A DNA stretch of 33,036 nt from Methylophaga sp. (GTDB lineage Bacteria > Pseudomonadota > Gammaproteobacteria > Nitrosococcales > Methylophagaceae), in the NCBI GenBank assembly GCA_026988435.1, contig JALSLH010000075.1:1-33036 (forward strand). The letters are read 5' to 3'. The notes under the pieces are model-generated. The model searched no databases, was not told the origin of the DNA, and worked only from the letters and a program-made list of their open reading frames with translations. The position numbers and the translations under genes are program-made. Of the stretch, positions 1 to 10,881 are shown piece after piece. How positions within the stretch are numbered: the stretch's first letter is position 1; every line of letters starts with the position of its first letter.

Positions 1-1358
<1,358 letters not shown>

Positions 1359-1376
1359 TCAGGCCCGTTTAATTTC

Positions 1377-2243
1377 TTATACCGCAGCTGCGCCGGCAAC
1401 AATTTCTGATATTTCTTGTGTAATCGCCGCTTGGCGAGCTTTATTGTAAACCAATTGAAGTTCATCAATAAGATCACCCGCATTATCAGATGCACTTTTC
1501 ATAGCAACCATTCGCGAAGCTTGCTCACAGGCAATATTTTCAACAACACCTTGATAGACAAGAGATTCAATATATCTCACTAATAAGTTATCTAATACGT
1601 CTTTTGCATCAGGCTCATAGATATAATCCCAGTGATGAGACATCTCTTCACTTGGCTCATCTGCTTTTGCTGGTAATAGCTTAACTGACTTATTTTCTTG
1701 CGTCATTGTGTTTACAAACTCATTGTAAACAAGATACAAGCTATCAATTGTGCCTTCATCATAAGCATCTAACATTACTTTCACAGCGCCAACTAACTCA
1801 TGTGGTCGAGGTGCATCACCTAACTGAACGGCTTGTCCCGCATGATTCACCGGCAGGCGGCTAAAAAAGCCTGCTGCTTTTTGACCGATAGTGCAAACAT
1901 CAACCTCTAAACCTTTATCAATCTTTGCAGAAATCTCAGTTAACGCCGTTTTGAATAAGTTATTATTCAAGCCACCACATAAACCACGATCAGATGAAAC
2001 TATGATGTAACCAACACGCTTTTCTTCTGTACGATCTTGCAAATACACATGTTTGTATTCAGGGTGTGCATAAGCCAAATGTTTGATGACATTATGGATC
2101 TTATCTGAGTAAGGACGTGTTGCCGCCATACGCTCTTGAGCTTTACGCATTTTACTCGCAGCAACCATCTCCATCGCACGCGTTATTTTCTGCGTGTTTT
2201 TGATGCTTGCTATCTGAGTCCGTATCTCTTTGCCGCTAGCCAT
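1377..2243 (-). CDS. atpG: ATP synthase F1 subunit gamma
   Basis: Central rotor stalk of F1, coupling ring rotation to catalysis in the beta subunits. It has 288 residues, close to the ~287 of E. coli. The N-terminus [14 protein letters not shown] with the [16 protein letters not shown] segment is the coiled-coil entry typical of gamma. [11 protein letters not shown] at about residues 83-93 and the C-terminal [18 protein letters not shown] helix are also family hallmarks. The start ATG (2243-2241) has a GGAG ribosome site 7-8 bases upstream. It lies 14 bp after atpA and is clearly in the same transcript. Confidence 0.98.
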   Translation of the reverse strand: MASGKEIRTQIASIKNTQKITRAMEMVAASKMRKAQERMAATRPYSDKIHNVIKHLAYAHPEYKHVYLQDRTEEKRVGYIIVSSDRGLCGGLNNNLFKTALTEISAKIDKGLEVDVCTIGQKAAGFFSRLPVNHAGQAVQLGDAPRPHELVGAVKVMLDAYDEGTIDSLYLVYNEFVNTMTQENKSVKLLPAKADEPSEEMSHHWDYIYEPDAKDVLDNLLVRYIESLVYQGVVENIACEQASRMVAMKSASDNAGDLIDELQLVYNKARQAAITQEISEIVAGAAAV

Positions 2244-2257
2244 TGCTTACGCTCCGA

Positions 2258-3799
2258 TTACCAACTACCAGTTGTTTTGAAACTTTCAATCGCAGATGTC
2301 ATTGCACCCGAAATATCTTTATCAAAACCACCTGATTGATTAATCTTATCCATCAAATCAGCTTGATTTGAATTCATATACGACAATAAAGCTGCTTCGA
2401 AATCACCCACTTTCTCCACTTCAACATCATCGATGAAACCTTCGTTAGCTGCAAATAATGATACCGACATTTCAGCAATTGATAATGGCTGATATTGTGG
2501 CTGCTTCATTAACTCTGTTACACGTTGACCACGTTGAATTTGGTTACGAGTTGCTTCATCTAAATCAGAGGCAAATTGAGCAAAGGCGGCCAATTCACGA
2601 TATTGAGCCAAATCAAGACGTGTACCACCACCTAATTTCTTAACGATTTTAGTTTGAGCTGCACCACCTACACGTGATACTGATAAACCAGCGTTAATCG
2701 CAGGGCGAATACCTGAGTTAAATAAATCAGTTTCTAAGAAGATCTGACCATCCGTAATCGAAATTACATTGGTTGGTACAAATGCAGATACGTCACCAGC
2801 TTGTGTTTCAATGATTGGCAAAGCAGTTAATGAACCTGTTTGACCTTTCACTTTGCCGTCAGTCATTTTTTCTACATAGTCAGCACTAACACGTGATGCA
2901 CGCTCTAATAAACGAGAGTGGATGTAGAAAACATCACCTGGGTACGCTTCACGACCTGGTGGACGACGTAATAATAATGATACTTGACGGTAAGCCCAAG
3001 CTTGTTTAGTCAAATCATCATAAATGATTAATGCATCTTCACCTTTATCACGGTAGTACTCACCCATTGTACAACCTGAGTAAGGTGCGATAAATTGTAG
3101 TGCAGCAGCATCAGATGCGGCAGCAGCAACAATTGTTGTAAATTCAAGTGCGCCATGCTCTTCTAATTTACGAACAACGTTCGCAATTGAAGATGCTTTT
3201 TGACCAATCGCAACGTACACACATTTAACGCCGGTGCCTTTTTGATTGATGATGGTATCAACAGCGATAGCCGTTTTACCCGTTTGTCTGTCACCGATGA
3301 TTAACTCACGCTGGCCACGACCAACAGGAATCATTGCATCAACAGATTTCAAACCAGTTTGAAGTGGTTGGTCAACTGATTGACGTGAGATAACGCCTGG
3401 AGCAACTTTTTCGATAGGAGATGTTTCTGTAGTAGCAATATCGCCTTTACCATCAATTGGCTGACCTAATGCGTCAACAACACGACCTAAAAGAGCTTCA
3501 CCTACTGGCACTTCCAAAATACGGCCAGTACATTTAACACTGTCACCTTCTGAAATATGTGTGTATGGACCTAATACTACAGCACCTACAGAATCACGTT
3601 CTAAGTTTAACGCCATACCAAAGGTATTGCCTGGGAATTCAAGCATTTCCCCTGCCATTACGTCGGCCAAACCATGAACACGAATGATACCGTCAGTAAT
3701 TCCGACTACCGTACCTTCTGTGCGTGCTTCAGTTGCCCCATCAAAGCTTTCAATTTGCTTTTTGATCAGGTCACTGATTTCTGCTGAATTCAGTTGCAT
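2258..3799 (-). CDS. atpA: ATP synthase F1 subunit alpha
   Basis: Non-catalytic nucleotide-binding subunit of the F1 hexamer. It has 513 residues, the same length as E. coli AtpA. Walker A GDRQTGKT is at about residues 169-176, and the [18 protein letters not shown] segment and [12 protein letters not shown] loop follow as expected. The N-terminal [17 protein letters not shown] helix, which contacts the delta subunit, is intact. The gene sits between atpH (24 bp upstream) and atpG (14 bp downstream). No irregularity is visible. Confidence 0.98.
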   Translation of the reverse strand: MQLNSAEISDLIKKQIESFDGATEARTEGTVVGITDGIIRVHGLADVMAGEMLEFPGNTFGMALNLERDSVGAVVLGPYTHISEGDSVKCTGRILEVPVGEALLGRVVDALGQPIDGKGDIATTETSPIEKVAPGVISRQSVDQPLQTGLKSVDAMIPVGRGQRELIIGDRQTGKTAIAVDTIINQKGTGVKCVYVAIGQKASSIANVVRKLEEHGALEFTTIVAAAASDAAALQFIAPYSGCTMGEYYRDKGEDALIIYDDLTKQAWAYRQVSLLLRRPPGREAYPGDVFYIHSRLLERASRVSADYVEKMTDGKVKGQTGSLTALPIIETQAGDVSAFVPTNVISITDGQIFLETDLFNSGIRPAINAGLSVSRVGGAAQTKIVKKLGGGTRLDLAQYRELAAFAQFASDLDEATRNQIQRGQRVTELMKQPQYQPLSIAEMSVSLFAANEGFIDDVEVEKVGDFEAALLSYMNSNQADLMDKINQSGGFDKDISGAMTSAIESFKTTGSW

Positions 3800-3823
3800 C
3801 TTTGTTTCCTCTATAACAAGCTA

Positions 3824-4357
3824 TTAGCCAATGGCATTAGCTAGTCTGTTCAATTTTCCCAAGGCAGATCCATCAATGATGGTATCTCCTGCTCGAATAA
3901 TCGCACCGCCCAACAAGGTTTTATCAACACTTGTATTCAAGGTGACATCTCGGCCTAAACGTTTTTTCAACGCCGCTGAAATATCCTTTTCTTGTTTTAC
4001 GGTGAGTTTTAATGCAGATGTTACATCTGCTGTAATCATTTGCTCAGCTTCTTCGCGTAATTCTTCATAAATTACAGCGATATCAGCTAACAATTGAAGA
4101 CGATTATTTTCTGCCAATACAGCTAGAAAATTATTCGCATCATCGGTCATTAATTTGCCTGACACATTAGCTAACAGGCCAATCACCTGCTCATCACTAT
4201 CTGCTGGGCTACTAATAATAGACTGTACTTCTGGTTGCGCTACACACTGCGCTAAAACCGTAAGTAACTCAGACCATGCTTTCAATTCGCCTTTGTCATC
4301 TGCAATGCCAAATATGGCATGTGCATACGGACGAGCGATAGTAATTGCTTCAGCCAT
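3824..4357 (-). CDS. atpH: ATP synthase F1 subunit delta
   Basis: Delta subunit (OSCP equivalent), which ties the top of F1 to the peripheral stalk formed by AtpF. It has 177 residues, the E. coli length. The N-terminal ARPYAHAIFGIA motif is the usual start of the helical domain. The C-terminal LGGAIIRAGDTIIDGSALGK segment is the conserved delta/OSCP signature. It lies 12 bp after atpF and 24 bp before atpA. Confidence 0.97.
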   Translation of the reverse strand: MAEAITIARPYAHAIFGIADDKGELKAWSELLTVLAQCVAQPEVQSIISSPADSDEQVIGLLANVSGKLMTDDANNFLAVLAENNRLQLLADIAVIYEELREEAEQMITADVTSALKLTVKQEKDISAALKKRLGRDVTLNTSVDKTLLGGAIIRAGDTIIDGSALGKLNRLANAIG

Positions 4358-4369
4358 TCTATTGCCCCC

Positions 4370-4840
4370 TTAGATCCGGCTTACCAATTCTTCTAACAAA
4401 GCAGTATGTGATTTTTTATCAATCTCACGCCCAAGAATTTTTTCAGCGCCCGCTAGAGCGATACTTCCTACCTGTGTACGAAGTTCATCTTTCGCTTTAT
4501 TGGCTTCTTGCTCTATTTCAGCTTGAGCAGAAATCAAAATACGCTCGCCTTCAACACGTGCTGTGTCTTTCGACTCGTCAACAATTTCATTTCCGCGACG
4601 TTGAGCTTGTGAAATAATTTCATTCGCTTGGTCTTTCGCTTCGTGAATAACTTGTTGTGAACGCTTTTCAGCTAATTCTTGTTCATGTCTACCACGTTCT
4701 GCAGCTGCAAGACCGTCCGCAATTTTCTTAGTGCGTTCGTCTAAAGCAGCCATGATTGGTGGCCATACATACTTCATGCAAAATGCGACAAAAATAGCAA
4801 AGGCTATCATTTGTCCAATAATGGTTGCATTAAGATTCAT
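4370..4840 (-). CDS. atpF: ATP synthase Fo subunit b
   Basis: Peripheral stalk subunit b. It has 156 residues, identical to the E. coli length. One N-terminal membrane helix (about residues 5-25) is followed by a long, charged, alanine- and glutamate-rich helix that would form the dimeric stator coil. The visible segment AALDERTKKIADGLAAAER is typical of the tether domain. It lies between atpE (50 bp upstream) and atpH (12 bp downstream). Confidence 0.97.
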   Translation of the reverse strand: MNLNATIIGQMIAFAIFVAFCMKYVWPPIMAALDERTKKIADGLAAAERGRHEQELAEKRSQQVIHEAKDQANEIISQAQRRGNEIVDESKDTARVEGERILISAQAEIEQEANKAKDELRTQVGSIALAGAEKILGREIDKKSHTALLEELVSRI

Positions 4841-4890
4841 GTTTGTACCTCTTTATGTGCAAATATAGTCTAAAAATAAACAGACTAGAT

Positions 4891-5139
<249 letters not shown>

Positions 5140-5172
5140 TTAAAGTAAAAATTTAGTGATTTATAAAATATA

Positions 5173-6449
<1,277 letters not shown>

Positions 6450-6483
6450 TGGATTTTCAATTTCTGCTTCTGCAAAGCATTTA

Positions 6484-6513
6484 ATTATACGGATGATAGC
6501 TATGATTGGTCAA
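6484..6513 (-). promoter_or_regulatory. Sigma-70 promoter of the atp operon
   Basis: Read on the minus strand, there is a -35 TTGACC (6513-6508), an 18-bp spacer and a perfect -10 TATAAT (6489-6484). Transcription should start near 6477, about 28 bases before the atpI GTG. This is the strongest housekeeping-type promoter I found in the window, as expected for ATP synthase. Confidence 0.8.
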
Positions 6514-6610
6514 TTGAAATTATTAATTATTTCTTTACCGCCATCTTCTAGTACCTTAGTACAATAGACATGATAACCAGATCGGAGTAAACCTTGTAGC
6601 TGCCTTATTT

Positions 6611-6655
6611 ATATAGCCTTACCCCCCTTTTTCGGGGGTTCTTAAGCCGCTATAT
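6611..6655. repeat. Long imperfect inverted repeat between atpI and the VPxPA-CTERM gene
   Basis: Three stacked pairing segments face each other around a T-rich loop: ATATAG/CTATAT (6611-6616 with 6650-6655), CTTA/TAAG (6618-6621 with 6643-6646) and CCCCC/GGGGG (6623-6627 with 6634-6638). It lies in the divergent intergenic space (6450-6792) upstream of the riboswitch and could form an RNA hairpin in the plus-strand leader. No T-run follows, so I do not call it a terminator. Function unknown. Confidence 0.5.
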
Positions 6656-6692
6656 TTATGGTGTAATTATTATGCAATTTTGCATTTTTAAA

Positions 6693-6773
6693 TTTATGGC
6701 CAACCTTGGTGCGAACCAAGTTACGGAAAGCTACAGGTCTTTAACTCTAATTAAAGATGGCTGGGTTGCATTT
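6693..6773 (+). promoter_or_regulatory. Cyclic-di-GMP-I (GEMM-I)-like riboswitch
   Basis: The order of elements matches the GEMM-I aptamer. GGCCAACC (6698-6705) opens the core. A 6-bp stem CTTGGT/ACCAAG (6705-6710, 6715-6720) is capped by a GCGA tetraloop of the GNRA class. The core stretch ACGGAAAGCTACAGGTCT (6723-6740) is followed by a second stem TCTTTAA/TTAAAGA (6738-6744, 6751-6757). The 3' strand GGCTGGGTTGCAT (6759-6771) closes the element. By alignment with the V. cholerae Vc2 aptamer as I remember it, the ligand-contacting G20, A47 and C92 positions are G6699, A6728 and C6769. Deviations are A22 to C, C45 to G and a weak P1. The aptamer ends about 10 bases before the ribosome site (6781-6787), so control of translation is plausible. 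Confidence 0.75.
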
Positions 6774-6792
6774 TCTTAATGAGGAAGATGTT

Positions 6793-7437
6793 ATGAAAAA
6801 ATTTATACTTTTATTATCGGCATTATTATTGTCGGTGCAAGCACAAGCGGCGCTTGTTAGTGTTTCAAGCCAAGGTAAAATAGTTAACCCCCCCAGTGTA
6901 CAAGAAGACTCTGTGCTAAGTCGCTATCAGAATAAGTACTATCAATTTGGATTTAACGAAGCTCAAGGTGTTACTTTAGATCGCACAATTAAGATCAGAG
7001 GCGGAACAATCGCTAAAGGCACAAAAGTGGACAGCCACCTTATCTTTTTGAATTCAAAAGGAAAGACAGATGTCACTAAAAAAGCCACGTGGGAATTTAG
7101 TGGCGATGTTCTTGGTGTAATGACAGACTCCTTGGGTAAAGATATGGCGGCAACCAACGATTTATTTGCCTATGGAAAATATTTTCAAGAGGTTACTGAT
7201 CACGATCCTATTGGTTCGCAACAATGGTTCAAAAACCTAGGGCTCGAAGGTGGTGGTGATTTCGCTAATTATTCTAGTAATTTCTTAAAACTAGGAATGC
7301 ATGTTACTGAACCTGGTGACTGGATCCGCGTCATCACTGTTTCAGCCGTACCTATACCAGCAGCATTATTCTTATTTGCACCGGCGTTATTAGGCTTCTT
7401 AGGTTTACGTCGTAAAGTTTCAAGCACTACAGCTTAA
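6793..7437 (+). CDS. Exported protein with VPxPA-CTERM sorting signal
   Basis: 214 residues from the ATG at 6793, preceded by GAGGAAG at 6781-6787. A longer frame from 6757 would begin inside the riboswitch stem, so I reject it. Residues 1-19 form a signal peptide ending AQA. The tail has the PEP-CTERM-class order: VPIPAA at 186-191, a hydrophobic helix at about 188-205, then RRK at 206-208. By family knowledge such proteins are cut and anchored by an exosortase and are often linked to extracellular polymer or biofilm. No exosortase gene is in the window. The middle (FGFNEAQGVTLDR, GGTIAKGTKVDSHLIFLN) resembles a recurrent PEP-CTERM protein family, but I cannot assign a substrate. It stands alone between operons, with its own riboswitch and terminator. 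Confidence 0.85.
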   Translation: MKKFILLLSALLLSVQAQAALVSVSSQGKIVNPPSVQEDSVLSRYQNKYYQFGFNEAQGVTLDRTIKIRGGTIAKGTKVDSHLIFLNSKGKTDVTKKATWEFSGDVLGVMTDSLGKDMAATNDLFAYGKYFQEVTDHDPIGSQQWFKNLGLEGGGDFANYSSNFLKLGMHVTEPGDWIRVITVSAVPIPAALFLFAPALLGFLGLRRKVSSTTA

Positions 7438-7465
7438 TAGTCGCAACAGTAAAATCATCTGATAA

Positions 7466-7502
7466 TAAAAAGCCGTGGTGATTTCCCATCACGGCTTTTT
7501 TA
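7466..7502. terminator. Bidirectional intrinsic terminator
   Basis: AAAAAGCCGTG (7467-7477) pairs with CACGGCTTTTT (7490-7500), and the stem can extend through GTG/CAT around a short loop. An A-run on the left and a T-run on the right let it work both ways. It separates the VPxPA-CTERM gene (plus) from the convergent membrane-protein gene (minus, ends 7520). Confidence 0.88.
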
Positions 7503-7519
7503 TTTATTCAGCACTGAAC

Positions 7520-8524
7520 TCATCTTAACGATGGCAAGCGTTGTTGGATTTGTAAGGGATAGTGTTGCACAATAAAGGTTCGACAATCATGCCAAAAAGC
7601 AGACAGTATTAACAAACCCGATCCAATACTTAATGCGGCAAAAGCAAAGCCCAGACTGACGACACCATATTGTTCTAAGATAGTGTTAAAAGCATAAAGC
7701 ACATAAATTAATGCTGAAACCATCAGCGCTCTACGGTCAATAGAAACCGAGATAATAGCAATAACAATGTATAAAAGCGTAACCAAGACCGCCTGCCATA
7801 ACCCAATCGCATTATCGAACACATTTAATAGTGCAAATATCGGATGTACAATCAGTGGTGCGGCAACAAGATGAAGCCAAAAGGCCACATCTGAACGCCG
7901 AGTTTGACGCTGTATATCTGATGAATCCCATTTCATTGCTAGCAAAAAAACGATTACGCCAGCAATAAAGATAATCGGTATCATCCACTCTCGTGTCTCT
8001 GACACCAGACCAAACAATAAAAACATGATGCTTGCAACTACGGTGGCGATACCTGCTGCTACTGTAATCGGCACTTTAAATCGTTGCCAGTGGAGCCATG
8101 CTGCAATCGCTGCAATCGCTGATACCACACCTGTTTGTAGCTCACTGCTCCATCCACTATTTTGACACGCTGCCAAGCCAGCAACAAAAACACCGCCAAC
8201 AAATGCCAGTAATAAAACGATTGAAGGTAACGCCATTCGCCGCTTTAGGGTGAAAAACTCAGCAAGCCCCCAAGCTGTAGCTGCTTGGGCCATACCGCCT
8301 AAAAAAGGATGAATAGATCGTGCGATCCATGACACTGAAACAAGCAGTAAAAAACAGGCAATAACAACAAATATATCGTTGAAACCGGTGATTAATCGAA
8401 AATGCTCTTCATCTACAATCGGTGAAGTTCTGTTGTTGGCGATATGCTCTCTAAAGGCTTGTGCGGTATCCTTGGTTATCACTCCGGCATCTATTGCGGA
8501 GCTTAAATCCTCTTCACTATACAT
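7520..8524 (-). CDS. Polytopic membrane protein of unknown function
   Basis: 334 residues. A soluble N-terminal part (about 1-48, EEDLSSAIDAGVITKDTAQAFREHI) resembles the short helical head of DUF2157-type membrane proteins. About ten hydrophobic helices follow, roughly at 49-67, 72-92, 100-118, 131-147, 152-174, 180-197, 213-232, 243-262, 266-283 and 290-310. The C-terminus is basic. I see no catalytic motif and do not recognise the family with confidence. It starts 16 bp after the parB stop on the same strand, so it is probably the last gene of the mnmG-rsmG-parAB transcript. Nothing indicates a role in chromosome segregation. Confidence 0.8.
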   Translation of the reverse strand: MYSEEDLSSAIDAGVITKDTAQAFREHIANNRTSPIVDEEHFRLITGFNDIFVVIACFLLLVSVSWIARSIHPFLGGMAQAATAWGLAEFFTLKRRMALPSIVLLLAFVGGVFVAGLAACQNSGWSSELQTGVVSAIAAIAAWLHWQRFKVPITVAAGIATVVASIMFLLFGLVSETREWMIPIIFIAGVIVFLLAMKWDSSDIQRQTRRSDVAFWLHLVAAPLIVHPIFALLNVFDNAIGLWQAVLVTLLYIVIAIISVSIDRRALMVSALIYVLYAFNTILEQYGVVSLGFAFAALSIGSGLLILSAFWHDCRTFIVQHYPLQIQQRLPSLR

Positions 8525-8540
8525 TGTAATTTATGACCTT

Positions 8541-9398
8541 TTATGAAATCCGTTTAATAATTTCTCTTAAATCTGCCACATCCGAATAATCAATTACTAA
8601 TTTACCTTTGCCACTAGCACTGTGTTTAAGTACAAACCGGCTGCCTAATTTGTCACTAATAAGCTTTTCTATAGTATTTAATTCTTCTTGCATGGCATCA
8701 GATTGATGTAGTTTTTCTTTTTTAGGTTTTGATAATCGCCTTATTAACTGTTCTGTTTCTCTTACTGACAGCCCTTTTTCAACAATATCACTGGCTGCTT
8801 TTGATTGAGCCTCGCCTTCTAATGCTAATAATGCACGGGCATGACCCATTTCAAGATCGCCATTTTCGAGCAATCGTTTTACATCTTCGTTTAGGTTACG
8901 CAAACGTAATAAGTTTGAGACCGCCGCGCGTGATCGCCCTACGGCCTCGGCCGCTTCTTGATGTGTGAGATCAAACTCTTCACGCAGACGATGCAAGGCA
9001 TTGGCTTCTTCCATCGGATTTAGGTTTTCACGCTGAATATTTTCAATTAGCGCCATGGCGATAGCACTGCGGTCAGACACTTCTCGCACTATCGCAGGAA
9101 TCGTGTCTAGGCCCGCTAATTTAGATGCTCGCCAGCGACGCTCGCCGGCAATTATTTCGTAATGGCCACCATCAATAGATCGCACCACAATGGGTTGAAC
9201 CACGCCTTGTGAGCGGATGGAATCGGCTAAATCTTCCAGCGAGTCTTCTGCCATATCAATACGTGGTTGATATTTTCCTGGCTGAACCATATCTAATGGA
9301 AAATGTTGCAGGCTATCATCTAGACTGTCATCTTCGTGCTGCACATCCGCAAGCAGTGCGTCTAAACCTCGCCCTAAACCTCTTTTTTTGCCGACCAT
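8541..9398 (-). CDS. parB: Chromosome-partitioning protein ParB
   Basis: CTP-dependent DNA clamp that loads at parS and spreads to organise the origin region. It has 285 residues. The N-terminal GLGRGLDALL (7-16) is the ParA-contact motif. GERRWRASKLAGL (85-97) is the CTP-binding/arginine patch box. A helix-turn-helix region follows (TRQEAAEAVGRSRAA-like, about 137-160), and the C-terminal part would dimerise. The gene follows parA after 78 bp that hold a palindromic repeat. I found no full parS match in the window. Confidence 0.96.
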   Translation of the reverse strand: MVGKKRGLGRGLDALLADVQHEDDSLDDSLQHFPLDMVQPGKYQPRIDMAEDSLEDLADSIRSQGVVQPIVVRSIDGGHYEIIAGERRWRASKLAGLDTIPAIVREVSDRSAIAMALIENIQRENLNPMEEANALHRLREEFDLTHQEAAEAVGRSRAAVSNLLRLRNLNEDVKRLLENGDLEMGHARALLALEGEAQSKAASDIVEKGLSVRETEQLIRRLSKPKKEKLHQSDAMQEELNTIEKLISDKLGSRFVLKHSASGKGKLVIDYSDVADLREIIKRIS

Positions 9399-9421
9399 TT
9401 ATTCTTCCTTATTCCAAATAG

Positions 9422-9473
9422 ATTCCGGCTAAGCTTGTGCTCAGCTTGACTGGGTAAGCTTACCGGAATGACG
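9422..9473. repeat. Palindromic intergenic repeat (REP-like) between parA and parB
   Basis: ATTCCGGCTAAGCTT (9422-9436) and AAGCTTACCGGAAT (9456-9469) are inverted copies with a single-base bulge, giving a stem of about 14 bp around a 19-base loop. It is followed by GACG. The outer CCGGAATGACG end resembles the dispersed proteobacterial palindromes that end in GGAATGACG. In the parA-parB message it would form a stable hairpin that could lower parB output or protect the upstream RNA. Confidence 0.75.
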
Positions 9474-9476
9474 GGG

Positions 9477-10244
9477 TTACTTATTTTCACGGCGTACAAA
9501 CTCACTTGCTAATGCCATATGTGCCAACGAACCACGCGATGATCGATCATATTTGACTATCGGTATACCATGGCTTGGCGCTTCCGCTAAACGAACATTT
9601 CTTGGAATCATAGTGTGAAATACTTTATTACCAAAATGGGTAATCAGTTGCCGCGAGACATCATTCGCCAAATTATTCCGCGTATCAAACATGGTGCGCA
9701 CAAGGCCCGTTATTTCTAAGCTAGGATTGGCGCGCTGCTTGATTCGCTCAATCGTTTTTAGCAATGAAGATAAGCCCTCTAACGCGTAATATTCACATTG
9801 GATTGGGATAATCACGCCTTTAGCAGCCACCAATGCATTTACCGTCAACATGCTTAATGAAGGCGGACAGTCTATTAAAATATAATCATAACGATCACGT
9901 GTTGATTCTAAGGCGACACGCAAACGATGTTCACGTAATTTAACGTCAATTAACTGAATTTCAGCCGCGGTCAGATCCGCATTAGTGGGCATAACATCAA
10001 AAGATAACTCTTCAGGGCTAATAATCGCATCAGCGGCTGTTGATGTTGTCATAATCACATCATAACTGCTAGTTTCAAGTGACTCTTTATCCACTCCACA
10101 GCCTGTTGTTGCATTGCCTTGAGGATCAAGATCAATTAACAATACTTTTTTGCCATTCTCTGCCAGCGAAGCAGCCAAATTAACGGTAGTGGTCGTTTTG
10201 CCCACCCCGCCTTTTTGATTTGTTACTGCGTAAATATTACCCAT
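9477..10244 (-). CDS. parA: Chromosome-partitioning ATPase ParA (Soj)
   Basis: Deviant-Walker ATPase that forms ATP-bound dimers on the nucleoid and moves ParB-parS complexes. It has 255 residues. The deviant Walker A is KGGVGKTT at 11-18 with the signature lysine K11. LLIDLDPQGNATTG (about 35-48) and ILIDCPPSLSMLTVNA carry the switch and Walker B elements. The start is 10 bp downstream of rsmG, so the two are co-transcribed. Confidence 0.97.
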   Translation of the reverse strand: MGNIYAVTNQKGGVGKTTTTVNLAASLAENGKKVLLIDLDPQGNATTGCGVDKESLETSSYDVIMTTSTAADAIISPEELSFDVMPTNADLTAAEIQLIDVKLREHRLRVALESTRDRYDYILIDCPPSLSMLTVNALVAAKGVIIPIQCEYYALEGLSSLLKTIERIKQRANPSLEITGLVRTMFDTRNNLANDVSRQLITHFGNKVFHTMIPRNVRLAEAPSHGIPIVKYDRSSRGSLAHMALASEFVRRENK

Positions 10245-10254
10245 TTATTTAGCC

Positions 10255-10881
10255 TTAAGTTTTAAGCAGACACACTAGGTGTCGTTGTCCAGCACAGCCC
10301 GGAACATCCAAAGAGACTACTTGCTGTAGCTTGAATTCGCCCATAATATTAGGCAGTTCATCTTCCGGCTTTGTACCTTTCATTAATAATAATGAACCCG
10401 CATCATCGCAATGTCTGCCAGCTAAATCAATGATCTCGTCAATTTTTGCAAAAGCACGGGCGGTTACCATGGCATATTTAGGCAATTCTGCCTGCTCGAT
10501 GCGCGCATGAACCACCCTTATGTTATCCAATGCTAATTCCGCTTTAGCTTGCTGTAAAAAACGTGTTTTTTTAGAGTTACTATCTAATAACGTCACCGCT
10601 AATTCGGGTTGTGCTATTGCCAGTGGGATACCGGGCAAACCAGCGCCGGTGCCGACATCTAATAATGAGTCACCTGAGACATAAGGCAAGATGGCCAAGC
10701 TATCTAATAGATGACGACTAATCATATCAATCGGATCACGCACTGATGTTAGGTTATAAACTTTATTCCATTTATCTAATAATTGAACATAGCGAACTAA
10801 CGTTGCTATTTGCGCCTGCGATAATGTCAGTTTTAGCTCAGCACAACCTTGTTGTAATCGTTGTAGCAAGCCTTCATCCAT
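10255..10881 (-). CDS. rsmG: 16S rRNA (guanine-527-N7)-methyltransferase
   Basis: Methylates G527 of 16S rRNA using S-adenosylmethionine. It has 208 residues. The SAM-binding loop [16 protein letters not shown] is at about 73-88. The upstream [13 protein letters not shown] segment and the [10 protein letters not shown] helix are diagnostic of RsmG (GidB). Its ATG (10881) overlaps the end of mnmG by 8 bases, so translation is coupled. Confidence 0.97.
   Translation of the reverse strand: MDEGLLQRLQQGCAELKLTLSQAQIATLVRYVQLLDKWNKVYNLTSVRDPIDMISRHLLDSLAILPYVSGDSLLDVGTGAGLPGIPLAIAQPELAVTLLDSNSKKTRFLQQAKAELALDNIRVVHARIEQAELPKYAMVTARAFAKIDEIIDLAGRHCDDAGSLLLMKGTKPEDELPNIMGEFKLQQVVSLDVPGCAGQRHLVCLLKT

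Noticed and set aside
6633-6642. CGGGGGTTCT resembles the T-arm of a tRNA or the end of tmRNA
   Set aside because: No acceptor stem, D-arm, anticodon arm or CCA lies around it. It is the right arm of the 6611-6655 inverted repeat.
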